DNA from: Coleophoma eucalyptorum
Taxonomy: Eukaryota; Ascomycota; Leotiomycetes; Helotiales; Dermateaceae
Length of the DNA: 64,000 nucleotides
Assembly: GCA_026120035.1 (NCBI GenBank)
Contig: JALRME010000033.1
Span: 1 to 64,000, forward strand
Direction: 5' to 3'
The notes beneath the pieces are model-generated. The model searched no databases and was not told the origin of the DNA. It worked only from the letters and a program-made list of their open reading frames with translations. Shown piece after piece: positions 11,152 through 21,531 of the stretch. The translations under genes and the position numbers were made by a program. Numbering within the stretch: the stretch's first letter is position 1; each line of letters starts with the position of its first letter.

Positions 11152-12310
11152 TATGAAGTGATTCTAACTATACAGAGATGACTTGAGACTTTAATGACAA
11201 ATAAATGATAATAAATAAAATTAATCGATAATCGAGAGCGGGCTGCGACAAGAACATGAGACTATATTCTGTCTCATAGCAGCAAAACTGCACTTTTCAG
11301 AATAATAGTCTGCCCCTCTATCTCCGCTACGAGACAAGACGTTGATGGTGGGGGCTTGGGGATGTGCAGGGGTAGTCCACTAAGGACCCAATGTTACCCG
11401 CCGAGAGATACTGAATATCGGGTGCAGGAGCCCACAGCAGAAGTTAAACTGTAGCGATGCGACATAACCCCACATACCCCTCACTATGCATGCATACTAC
11501 TCTACTGTACAATGCCAGCCCGAGGTGGAGCAGATCTGTATATCAGCATTTAGCGACATAGTCGCTAGATATACGGAGATGACTGCTTATGTTGGTCACA
11601 AGCTCCTCCAAGAGCGGCAGTGCTATAACCTGATTTCCCTGGCATGGAGATATCTATCCTTGTGGATATGCTGGTCCAAGCCTCAAGGGGTCGTTGGATC
11701 AATGCTTGGCCGCCGAAAGCGAGGATGGAAACAACTCTCGGGGGAGAGTTCCGGTCCGAGAATGAAGCTAAAGCTCCGTCGGCTGTACTGCTGTTCAAAA
11801 GCGTGGGGAAATAGTATTTTGCGATAAGCTCTGCACCCCAGGTTTCTCCACATGTTCCGCGTATGCAAGAAATACTTTAATGCATTACGGAATACATGAA
11901 AGCTACCTAGGATGTGAAAGATTAGCTGACCGAGCCAAGCAAATCCCCCGAGAAGATGATAAGATGCCCCGTGGGGTACTAGCCCCGCAATCCGTCCCCC
12001 ATCCTCATGCAGCATCAGACTGGAGTCTCCAATGTTTGCCGCTCTGCAAATCGCGCCAATCGGGGTATGGGGTTTAGACGGCCGGACTTTTGATACAATA
12101 GGAGGGTTCTGGTTGCTCTAGTGGTGAGGTTTCTGACAAGTCTGCCTGGACAAGATTCACAGTCTTGAGGATATTTAAGAAGAGCTACTAATTCCCATAT
12201 ACCGTCTTTTCCATAGCAGCAGCTTCTTTCTTCTTACACAGAAGTCTTAGGAATAAATATCAAACTACGGAGTATCTAGAGTCTCATTTGAATTCAGCAT
12301 ATCACCGATA
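11152..12310. promoter_or_regulatory. Divergent intergenic region between the hydrolase and dioxygenase 2
   Basis: 1.16 kb between divergent genes, so it holds both promoters. Overlapping open frames at 11.5-12.1 kb on both strands (up to 113 codons) show no domain and no start context, and I regard them as chance. A CGG-rich word, acggccgga, is at about 12078-12086 and could be a zinc-cluster half-site. No longer repeat was found. Confidence 0.45.
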
Positions 12311-13444
12311 ATGGGTTCCGTTGGCACTGAAGTCCCGGTTGATGACTTTGAGGCAGCTACCCTCAACAAGGATTACTTTCCAGAACTTAAAGTCCAGCAT
12401 GGAGACTGGAGGGATGAGTTCAACAAGTACGGTTGCGTCGTGATCAAAGGTGTCATCTCTCCGGAGAAGGCCGAGTATTATCGCAAGAAGCAGATGGAAT
12501 GGCTCAAGACCTTTCCTCTTGGCTTCGATGAAAACGACGAGAGTACATGGACTGCTGAACATCTCCCGGCTAGCTTCAAGGGGGGGTATGTTGTTCACCA
12601 ACTATGAAGCCCTTCAGACACTGACAGAACCAGAATGTATTCAGCTTATGGCTCGTCTCATGAGAAAGCAGTCTGGGAAGCTCGTACGGAGCCCAAGATT
12701 GTGGAGATCTTTGAAACTCTGTGGGGAACCAAGGAGCTTCTCTGCTCTTTCGATGGCTTTAACATATCTTTGCCCCGCCGCAAAGACCTAAAATGGAGCC
12801 CTTGGCCACATTGTGACCAAAATCCAGACAAGAAGGGGTATGTTCACCTAGTGATTGATGATTCAGAACCTTGCACTCCTAACATCTAATATAGCATGCA
12901 TGCTGTTCAAGGTCTGCTTAATTATTCTCCTAATGGCCCCAAGGACGGCGGCCTGATGCTTATGAAAGGCTCGTCCAAGCTTTTCGATGACTTCTTCGCC
13001 CGCGACCGCGACCCATATGACCACGAGGATGCGCCACCACCAGAAATGAAGTTCATGGATCTCTTCCTATTTTCACAAGCTGACACAAAGTGGTTCAAAG
13101 ACCGCGGCTGCGAGCTGATCAAGGTCAATATGGAGCCCGGAGACTTTGTGCTCTGGGACTCGCGGACCATGCACTATGCCTGCTTGCCAGAAGGTGACCA
13201 GATCCGCAATGTGCAGTACATCTGTATGACGCCTCGGAGCATGGCCCCGTCGGACCAGCTTAAGATCAAGGCTGAGTGCTTTGAGAAACGAATCGGCACC
13301 ACCCACTGGCCACACTGCAACATCAACCCTTCGGGCCCTCCCATGAGAGATGGAGAGATCTGCCCGCATAATCGGGACCAGCCTGCTGAACCCCCTGTAG
13401 TGACTCAGCAAATTTTGCGACTGGCAGGAGTGGAAGCATACTAA
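12311..13444 (+). CDS. PhyH-type Fe(II)/2-oxoglutarate dioxygenase, copy 2
   Basis: Three exons, 12311-12585, 12634-12837 and 12895-13444, give 342 residues. Introns (gtatgt to ccag, gtatgt to atag) join frames exactly. The iron-binding HxD is in SPWPHCDQNPDKKG and the distal His in DSRTMHYA. An RNVQY stretch follows where the 2-oxoglutarate Arg is expected. Overall order matches copy 1 (GCVVIKGVI; FPLGFDENDESTW; LLNYSPNGPKDGG; IGTTHWPHCN). Intron positions differ between copies: this gene has an intron after FKGG that copy 1 lacks, and its second intron is about six codons upstream of the copy 1 intron. The two are therefore old paralogues rather than a recent tandem duplication. They may act at successive steps. 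Confidence 0.9.
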
Positions 13445-13944
13445 GAACACTAGTCATGTGGTTTGGCGTAGCTATTTTCTATAATTGAATTGGTTTAATA
13501 CTGTAGTACATCATGTTATCACTCTCGCGTGACCTTGAACGTTTTCATCGAGTTAACAAACTTTGTCAAGTGTTACGCCCAATTTATTCCCAAGAGCTCA
13601 TATCTGTTACTAGAAACCCCCGTTTGATCAATGTTCGCTGATCTCAATACTAGTATCGGGGAAAGATAACGTAACTGAAAATTCGAGGAACAAGCCTGAA
13701 GTCTGATCTAAAGCATTGAGAAGGTACTATCCTTTTGTTTATGCAAAAACAAATATAGGCTCTGTGGGGCGTATTACCTTTATATTCTATGACTCAAAAC
13801 GCCATACTCTCGATAAACTTTTCTAAATTCCTCCAGGTTGCCCTCCCCACGCCTTACAGAATCTTTGCAGCTCTTTCCTGTAATACATCTGCATTCTGCA
13901 AAATGTCTGTTTTATTTCTACTAGCTATGCAAAAATTGATTGAT
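13445..13944. other. Short spacer between convergent dioxygenase 2 and DHA2 transporter
   Basis: This spacer holds the 3' flanks of both genes. No gene, repeat or structural signal was recognised. Confidence 0.6.
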
Positions 13945-15839
13945 TTACACTGGGCCATCAGTCAAGCTCCTGTTAAGGCCCTTCTCAGCCAGTCTCTTCC
14001 CCTCCTCCGCCCCCAGCCCGGTTTTGGTCATCTCATTTTCCTTAGATAGCACGGTGCTACGACAGAAGAGACTGCATGTAAAAGCGCCAATAGCTAGAGC
14101 AACGTACATAATCCAGAGGCCTAACATAGCGTTATGAAATTCGCCTCGAATAAATAATCGTTGTTCAGGAGGCAAATTGTTGATGACCGGCACATCGGCT
14201 GCTGCGTTCTTACCGCTGAGTAGCTCTGCCACAGCTGGACCCAACTGCGATTTCAGAGCAGCCTGCTTCTTCTGCATCTCATTTTGGAAAATGGAGGAGC
14301 TGATGACAATGGTGATAGACGCAGATAAATTCCTCAAGAAGTTAAACGTGGATGACCCAGCAGCGTGGTCAGCCTGCGGGGTGGACGCTTGCAGTGCTAT
14401 CAGAGGACATTGGAAGTTTGGGCCGATTCCAATGCCGGCGATAATTTGATAAATGATTATTTTGGTCCAATTATACTCTGCGGGTAAGTTGATGAACAGT
14501 CCAAAGCCCAATGCCATGAAAAGTGTTGAAATTCGCATCGCTGGGAGATATTTTCCTGTCTTGCGAACCGCAAATCCATTTATAATATTCACTATTGACA
14601 GTGATAAAGCCAATGGAATGAGATATACTCCAGACATAAGAGGGCTTGCGCCAAGTACGCCTTGAAAGTATAATGGGAGGAAGTAACTCCCGCCCATAAG
14701 CACCATGCTGTGGAAAACAGCAACACCGAGTGCTGCAATATTATTGCGCTGGTGGAAAGTTCGGAGTGGCATCAAAGGGTATCTGGCAACTTTCCATTCG
14801 ATGAGCACGAAAAGGACGGCGAGGAGTATGCCGACGACCAGAAAGCTGATAATGAGTGGGGAAGACCATGGATAGTCCACTCCACCCAGTTGAAGGGCGA
14901 GGAGGAAAAGTATTGTCCCCGCAATTATGAAAAGACTGCCCAGCCAGTCGACAGCCTTCAACCCTTCCCACATCCCAGTTTTGGGATTATGCACTTTCAG
15001 CTTCCAAAAAACGATAAGGAATGAGAAAGCTGAGCAAGGTACTATACCATTGAAAACTTAGTCACTGATTTCGAAGCAGTCCATTTTGATGTGGATGTGG
15101 ATGACTTACAATTGATGAAGAAACACCACTTCCACGAAGCTTTTTCCGTGAGGATGCCACCAAGTAATGGTCCAATAGCACTTGCAAAAGCCCATGTCAT
15201 TCCGATAATACCAAAGTAGAGAGGTCGCTCCCTAAAGTCTGTCAACAACTGAGTTGACCAGCTCCTGTAGTACAAACCTCATGGAAAAAGAGTCCGAAAT
15301 ACAAATCGTCACCAAGATGCTCACACCACCCCCTCCAAGTCCTTGCACAACTCGAGCCAGGATTAACATCAGCATGCTAACTGCAAAGCCGCAAAGTAGA
15401 CTTCCGATGAAAAAAAGTCCGATCGCAATTAAGAACAAAGGTTTCCGTCCCCAGATATCGCTGAGTTTTGCCCATATTGGGCTTGTAACTGCGGTTGTAA
15501 GAATATAGGCTGTTCCAATCCATGAATAACCCAGAGATGATTGCAAGTCTTCAGAAATGACAGCTAGAGCAGTGGTAACGATAGTAGTGTCGAGCGCAAC
15601 GAGAAGGTTCGCTAGCTATCCCAATTTCTTAGTAAATTATCTTTAGTAGCTTAAGCGTTTCTGCAGAAATGCTATTTTTATATTTGTATTGAAAGAAAAG
15701 AGGGAGAACAGAGAGAGAAGGAAAGAATGTAGATGCACTTTACCGATAATGCAAACATAAGCAGAAATGTTTCAACTTTCTTCCGAGGCACGGGAGCTGA
15801 AGAGATGTTGTCCTCTACAGCCGCGTGATTCTCGTGCAT
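13945..15839 (-). CDS. MFS drug:H+ antiporter, DHA2 (14-TMS, EmrB/QacA-type)
   Basis: Four exons, 15839-15744, 15615-15278, 15231-15110 and 15041-13945, give 550 residues. All three junctions keep frame and rebuild family motifs: VALDTTIVTTAL (the DHA2 motif with Asp), SDIWGRKPLFL (MFS motif A), LARVVQGLGGGG, and SMRERPLYFGIIG across the second intron. Many hydrophobic helices follow and the tail is polar. Pumps of this class export secondary metabolites and toxic compounds across the plasma membrane (aflT-like in other clusters). It is divergent from the second MFS gene at 16963, sharing a promoter with a G-rich tract. It probably provides export or self-protection for the 2.7-18.8 kb cluster. 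Confidence 0.9.
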
Positions 15840-16962
15840 CCTTCCACTTCCTGGCTGGACCTCGTCTATTTCAATTGTGGAAGTGAAGGCGACAGGAGTT
15901 GTTTTCAAAGAGTGTTGGATCACCCTCTGCAGCCTCTTGATTCGATATAGTCTCCATTGCCCCTGACTATTTCTAGCTAGAGATAATATTAGCCTTGATG
16001 AGACTGTCGCGGTACTAAGTTGCGGCGGTGTTGTGGGCAGGCAAAAGGTCTTGATAGAAAGTAGAACGGGTTGTGAATCAATAATCGGGAGGACACGGGT
16101 TGGTCTTACTACCACACATCTGAAGTTGCCATTTTCGTTCACCTTTCTCTAGAATCCTCCTTGGGCTCTTCTCTGGTCAATCTTGATTTCGGAGCTTGTT
16201 ATGCAAAATGGTGTTCGTTCTGAGTTGTCAGCAAGCCCCGAAAGCCCCTTACTCGGTCCGCTCGGAGGAATCAGCTTTGTCTGGAAGCGCCTTCGCACGA
16301 GAATCTTTTCGCCAATAAAGATGCCCCAGAACGCCCGGAGGCGACCTTCATCTCTTTCTATGGGTCAGATTTGCTGGATTTTGTATGAGAGCAAATAGCT
16401 CGGGGGGGCATTCAAGCTGTACCCCAGGATCCGGAGTTGCGAGCGACTTGGCAAAGTGCAGGAAATGGGGGCGGGGTGTGGGGGAGGGGGGACTCAGTCC
16501 AGATTTCCCCAGATTCCCCGGACCAAATACAACGAGACGCATGAAGTGCCTAGCTACCCAGTCTTCTCGGTCTCTTTCTCCTCCCCCATACATGATTCTC
16601 GCCAATCTGCCCTTCCCAATACTAAGCATGCCTCTGCACCTCTCGCCTATCCTTTTCCTAAACGTACTACCTTGTCACCCAAGTTATGTTGTAGTGATTT
16701 TGATCAAGGACTGTGTGTTCTTGTTTTAGTTAGCTTTCACCCTGCAGGCCATCCTTTTTCTATAACATGGAGCATATCACCCCTCAGACTTTGTTGATCT
16801 TCGTATCCTCAGCACATTGATAGGCACAACCTCAGCCGTGTCGTCTCCTATTTGAAGGAGCGGTTAGTAAGAGTCGACGGAACTATCAACATACTTTAAA
16901 CATCCCCATTCTTGCAAGACTTAACGTCCTTCGCACCACCCTACGCCGACAGAACAAGCAAC
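15840..16962. promoter_or_regulatory. Divergent promoter region of two MFS genes with a G-quadruplex motif
   Basis: 1.12 kb between divergent transporters. At 16467-16491 the plus strand has four G runs of 5, 4, 5 and 6 with spacers of 1, 3 and 1, satisfying the strict G-quadruplex pattern. A further run of seven G lies at 16402-16408. The G tract runs directly into ggactcagtcc (16490-16500), a palindrome with a central C. The ggggact word is shared with the inverted repeat at 4107-4119. Open frames of 90-154 codons here have no recognisable domain. A regulatory function is inferred. Confidence 0.5.
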
Positions 16963-18837
16963 ATGGATTCTAAGCCAGATGCTACCATCGTCAACCATGA
17001 ACATGTCGAGTTTGCTCCTGCTACTCGGGTCGAGACTGCTGCTCGAAAGCATGATGGCACTGTTCGGCTCACTTCTGATCAAGGAGGTGTGATCCTGATC
17101 CCTACTCCAAGCATGGATCCTCGCGACCCTTTGAACATGCCGTTGTGGCAAAAGCTCATCTGTCTCGGCACGACATCTATGTGTAAGTAAAGTTTCAAGG
17201 CCGAAGACGGCTAGTAACGAAGAAGATAGACTCGACTATGGGACTGGTCTCTGTCTCCGGCTTGGGGGCCTTGTTGGTTTTCTTTATTGCAGACTATTCT
17301 GCCCAGGGAAAGACATACAATGATATCAGTGCTCTTCTTACTTGTAATATATCCTCCGAAGCCATAAGCTATATTGATGGCAATTACTGAACACATCTCA
17401 GATCCTTCTCTATTCATGGGCCTTGGAAATATCATCTCAATGCCAATTGCACTGGCTATCGGCCGTCGTCCTGTCTTCCTCATTTCTTGCGTCATTCAGG
17501 TCATTTCTCTGATCTTATGTGCAACCAATCAAGGCTACACCTGGCATTTCGCAGCGCGCTGCATTTTGGGACTGGCGGCGGGTCAATCTGAAGCTCTGTG
17601 TCCTCTCATTATCTCCGTAAGCATATTATTCGCAAACAAAGACCTCTTACTGACGACGTGTCTTGAGGAAATCTTTTTCCTCCATGAACGTGCAAAATAC
17701 CAACAATTGTTTAGCAGTATTCAGACAGTCATCAGCGGGACTTTGATCCTTTTAACGAGCTATATAGCCGCTACTTTAGGATGGCGCGCCTGGTACTACT
17801 TATTTGCTGGATTCTCTGGGCTCGTATTTCTCGTAGCCTTCTTCTTTGTTGCAGAAACGAAGTACGACCGTCCATTAGTAGCCTACAAAGGCGCTGAAAC
17901 TGTTGAACCGACACCGACTTCAATAGTACAAGAAGAAGATCCGGAAGTTCTTAAGGGCACTGATCATATAATTATGGTGAATGACGAGCGCCTCGTTGAT
18001 TCCGTGAACTATCCTCCTCGCACCTTGCTATCCAATGCACGCCTATTTGTCAACAAGCCTGACTGGATGGAAGCTGTGAACTGCCTCAAACACATGGCGC
18101 AGCTCTTTTTCTTCCCTAACGTAGCGTGGGTATACGCCATGAACGGGATCTTCATGGGCATCAATATTGCCACTGGTCTGACTTACGGTAATATCCTGTC
18201 TGGTAGCTTTGGCTGGGCTGATAAATACATCTCGGTGGCACAGGCAGGGCAGATTGTTGTAGCATTCATCTGCGTTCCGATGTTGGGTTATGGGTCAGAT
18301 TGGATTGTAAAGATAGCTGCGCGTCGTAATGGGGGTATTCACGAGCCCGAGTTCAGGTTGTGGACATTGCCCATTCCGCTGCTTTTGGGTTGCATGTTTA
18401 TTGTTATCTACGGACAGGCAGCTGCATTTCCGCAGAACTACCATTGGGCGGCTATTGTCATCTCGATCAACGGCTGTAAGTTTCCCCGAGCGAATGGTTG
18501 TGGCTTATGGGAATTAACTGGTATGATAGACTACTTCTCCTTCATAGGCGCCAATACTTCTGGCATCACTTACCTCCTTGATGCCTTCCCAACGCGTGCT
18601 GCTCCAGCTTTAGTATTGATGTGCGCTATGCGTGGCGTCATTTCATTTTCTCTCTCTTACGGAACTGTCTCCATGTATGAGAAGTACGGATACGACGGTG
18701 CGTTTGGAATCTTTGGTGGCATCACTGCTGTCTTCGGACTTCTTGGTGTTATTGTATATATGACAGGCAAGAGGTTGAGGGAATTTGTATCCCCGTGGAC
18801 AGTAGTTGAGATTACTGATAAAGCCACGATGGGTTAA
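16963..18837 (+). CDS. MFS transporter, HOL1-like / DHA1-type with DPxxPLNxP N-terminal motif
   Basis: Five exons, 16963-17182, 17230-17343, 17402-17616, 17668-18475 and 18530-18837, give 554 residues. The N-terminus MDPRDPLNMPLWQKL is the signature that precedes helix 1 in many fungal MFS proteins. IALAIGRRPVFL is motif A, and AARCILGLAAGQSEALCP lies in helix 4. The large central loop (KGAETVEPTPTS to SVNYPPRTLL) is typical. The third intron (17617-17667, 51 bp) is a multiple of three and contains no stop, so retaining it would insert 17 residues in the transmembrane region. Twelve helices are expected at the plasma membrane. The substrate is unknown. In the cluster it could import the starting compound or export the product. 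Confidence 0.87.
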
Positions 18838-19423
18838 TTAAACCTCCCTCGTGAGCCTCCATCAGGTGGAAGCTTGTTCTGAGGATAAGGTATAACAGAC
18901 GAACAATACTAAATAGTAGTCTTATACAAAGGCTTTTATTACTGGGCTAATACATGGAAAATATTCTGTTATATAATAGAATTGAAAAATGCTACAAGTG
19001 AACGGTTCGAGGCATCAAAAGAGGTGGCATGAGCGATAGATTGGCTGTAGGTCATACTGTCTACGAAATAATCCATGGCTAGTCGAATGTTTCAAGGTCA
19101 GCCCGAAATTCACATGGCTCTCTTCTATAACCATTCTCCTAGCATTTCGCAACCCTAAAACAATTTCCAGGCCGGGATATCATCGAATTCCAAGGCGGGT
19201 TTTGACCGCCAATGGAGAAATGTGGTTTTCTAAGTTCTTTTCCTAGCATGCGGTTCCTTGAATATATAAAGAGCTCTTTTGCTAAGACTTGATCTAACAC
19301 GAGTCCGATTGCCTCTCGTTAATACTGAAAGCTGGAAATTAGTCGTTCTCTTGTGGAACATAACCTAGCAGGCCATGGCCTTGTGGCTGTAAGTCTCGAG
19401 GCGGACGCTCAGCTACCGAAGGT
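18838..19423. other. Intergenic region, right boundary of the first cluster
   Basis: AT-rich non-coding DNA with no recognisable gene. It marks the change from accessory metabolic genes to repeat-type and incompatibility-type genes. Confidence 0.5.
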
Positions 19424-20262
19424 TTAGAAACAAAGGAACTTATCGATGACAGAATAGTTAAGGCTAGACGTAGGGTTCGATAATATTGCGATATCATCTA
19501 ATATCCACACCTTATCCGAATATAAGGTGTTTTTAAATACAGAACCTTGACTTGAGTCAATACGACGATTCATATCAATATCCAGAATTTCAATATTTGG
19601 ACATGAATCTGTTAGCCGATGGATGTCAGCACTATTTAAGAACTTATTTTTTTTATATATAGTTGCGGATTGCTCCCGGCATCCGACTAGTAGTACTCAC
19701 AATGCTGTTCTCTCTTATCTATTATGGATACTTTGAGAGTATATCCATGATCAGCGACAGCATCAGCGAGACCATTCAAGTCCGCAAGATATACGCCCCG
19801 AAGTGAAATACTTTTGAGTAACTCTCTTGTATTTGCTAAGAACTCAATATACCCCGCTATATTCACAATATCTCCATTTCTCAGGTAAATACTCTTGAGT
19901 CTTGGAAGATATGGCTATAGAGAGTTTTTAAGTATGCCGAAGTGCGGATTTAGGACCCGGTTCAATATTCCGGAACAATCAATCCATAACATCTATCCAT
20001 GAATTTAGATTCTTCTTTATACCATCTAGTAATCCAGAATCGTTACGCATTGTGTAGGTAACATTTAATTACTGCGCCCGTTGATACGATTCTTGAAGTT
20101 TCAACCCAGTCAAAAACGAAGTCCCTTAGTTTGCTCCATGGCAATCCAGGAATTTGACGTTTCGAGTCTTTAGCTTCGCACTCCATCCAAAACTTGGAAT
20201 TAGGATTATTTTCGAGACGCGATACCCATCCAGAATCAGTGATTCAAGAGGCGGAAATTTTG
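19424..20262 (-). pseudogene. Relic of an F-box/leucine-rich-repeat-like fungal protein
   Basis: No long ATG-initiated frame exists, but minus-strand reading gives consecutive protein-like blocks in shifting frames. In order they are FPPLESLILDGYRVS (about 20260), ENNPNSKFWMECEAKD (about 20200), LPWSKLRDFVFDW (about 20135), YLPRLKSIYLRNGDIVN (about 19910), LKSISLRGVYLADLNG (about 19820) and LTDSCPNIEILDIDMNR (about 19610), with a stop at 19424. Such PPLESL, LPRLKSIYL and CPNIEILDID blocks are typical of the LRR part of fungal F-box proteins. Frameshifts and stops separate the blocks; at least one could be an intron (acceptor tctatag near 19918). The N-terminal F-box itself was not found. Calling it an F-box relative rests on pattern recognition. 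Confidence 0.5.
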
Positions 20263-21290
20263 CTACTGGATGAGACTAGAAATTGAATGCGTAAGGTTGG
20301 CCGTCAGAGATTTTGCACCCTTCCCAAGAATTAGATAGCTCTAACCTGTCTCAGATTTGATAATAACAATGCGATATGCGACAGGGTCTGATAGGTCAGT
20401 GGAATTTATATCGGGACATGTCTTGTGAAGGTGTCCCAATGAAATATTTCTAGTTCAGTGCTTTTTAAGCTGGAAGGTGGAATGATGTTGCCCCATAATA
20501 GCTCGCCCCGCCTTTGCTTCAAGCTTGAGGCAGAACGGGCATTTGGTGTGTTTAAATCCCGCATATGCTGCAAACTGATTCAATCCCATGAACCGGGATT
20601 CTGATTAAATTTCATTCATAGAAGAGGAGTTCTAGATTGCAAGTAGCTCAAGATAACGCGATCATGAACTTCTTATTCCCTTAATGACTGCTTTATTTGA
20701 ATTTTGTTCCTTCGTGTCTACGTCCAAAGTCAAGAAGCATACCATGTTTATCCTATGCAGCCAGGGTAAACGCAAAGTAAATTGACATATCATTTCATGT
20801 TTCATGAGCTAGTTGTAATTGCTTTTCCGTGTCGGTGCTGAACATCGCCCGATAAGGCAGCCATCATGGCTAAGCCTCGCGCAGTGACTGACAGGAAAGC
20901 ATTGGGAAAACTCCCCTTTTAACATTTTCTTCACAATCCACACTAGAAGCTCAATAGATAATCCCAGCACGAGTTGCGTCGCAATTGACTGCTTTGAAGC
21001 AAGCTTGCCGGTTATAGGAAATGCAAATGCATTTCAATACCCCAAGTCCTACCATTTTAGTCAGTAGGATGAAATACCTTCACCAACATCCCACATAACG
21101 GAAAAAGAAAGCAAGTCTGATGTCACTTGAGAAGAAACATAAAACTTAAATGCATCAGCTTGGCGGGACTCACCTAGGTCAAATCTAGTGAGGGGTAAAA
21201 GTTAAAATGTGTAAAACTATGGAGGCTATGAGCCAGGTAGTGTTGAGGTTAAAAATGGTGGAGGCTGTGTAATTAGGGACGTATATAACG
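20263..21290. other. Intergenic region without recognisable gene
   Basis: It may include further upstream remains of the F-box-like relic, but I could not recover convincing blocks beyond about 20262. No RNA gene or repeat was recognised. Confidence 0.5.
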
Positions 21291-21531
21291 AGGCTGGGCA
21301 GGGGTTTACAATATTCGATGGTCACCGTTTAACATCATTCCATCTTATGAATGCAGCAATATAAAATGTAGGCATGATAATCTCAACGATTGCAGAATAG
21401 AGCTAATCTACCTTAAAAGGGCTCAAAGTGATTTATCGACTGCTCTAAAGGAGTTTAAGGATGGTCTAACTTCAGACCAGGCGACTCAACTCACCATCTC
21501 GTCAAGTAATTCGCCAACAACAGGGGACATC

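Noticed and set aside
11486..12077. Opposed open frames of up to 113 codons between hydrolase and dioxygenase 2
   Set aside because: No family motif or splice support, and they overlap each other on both strands.
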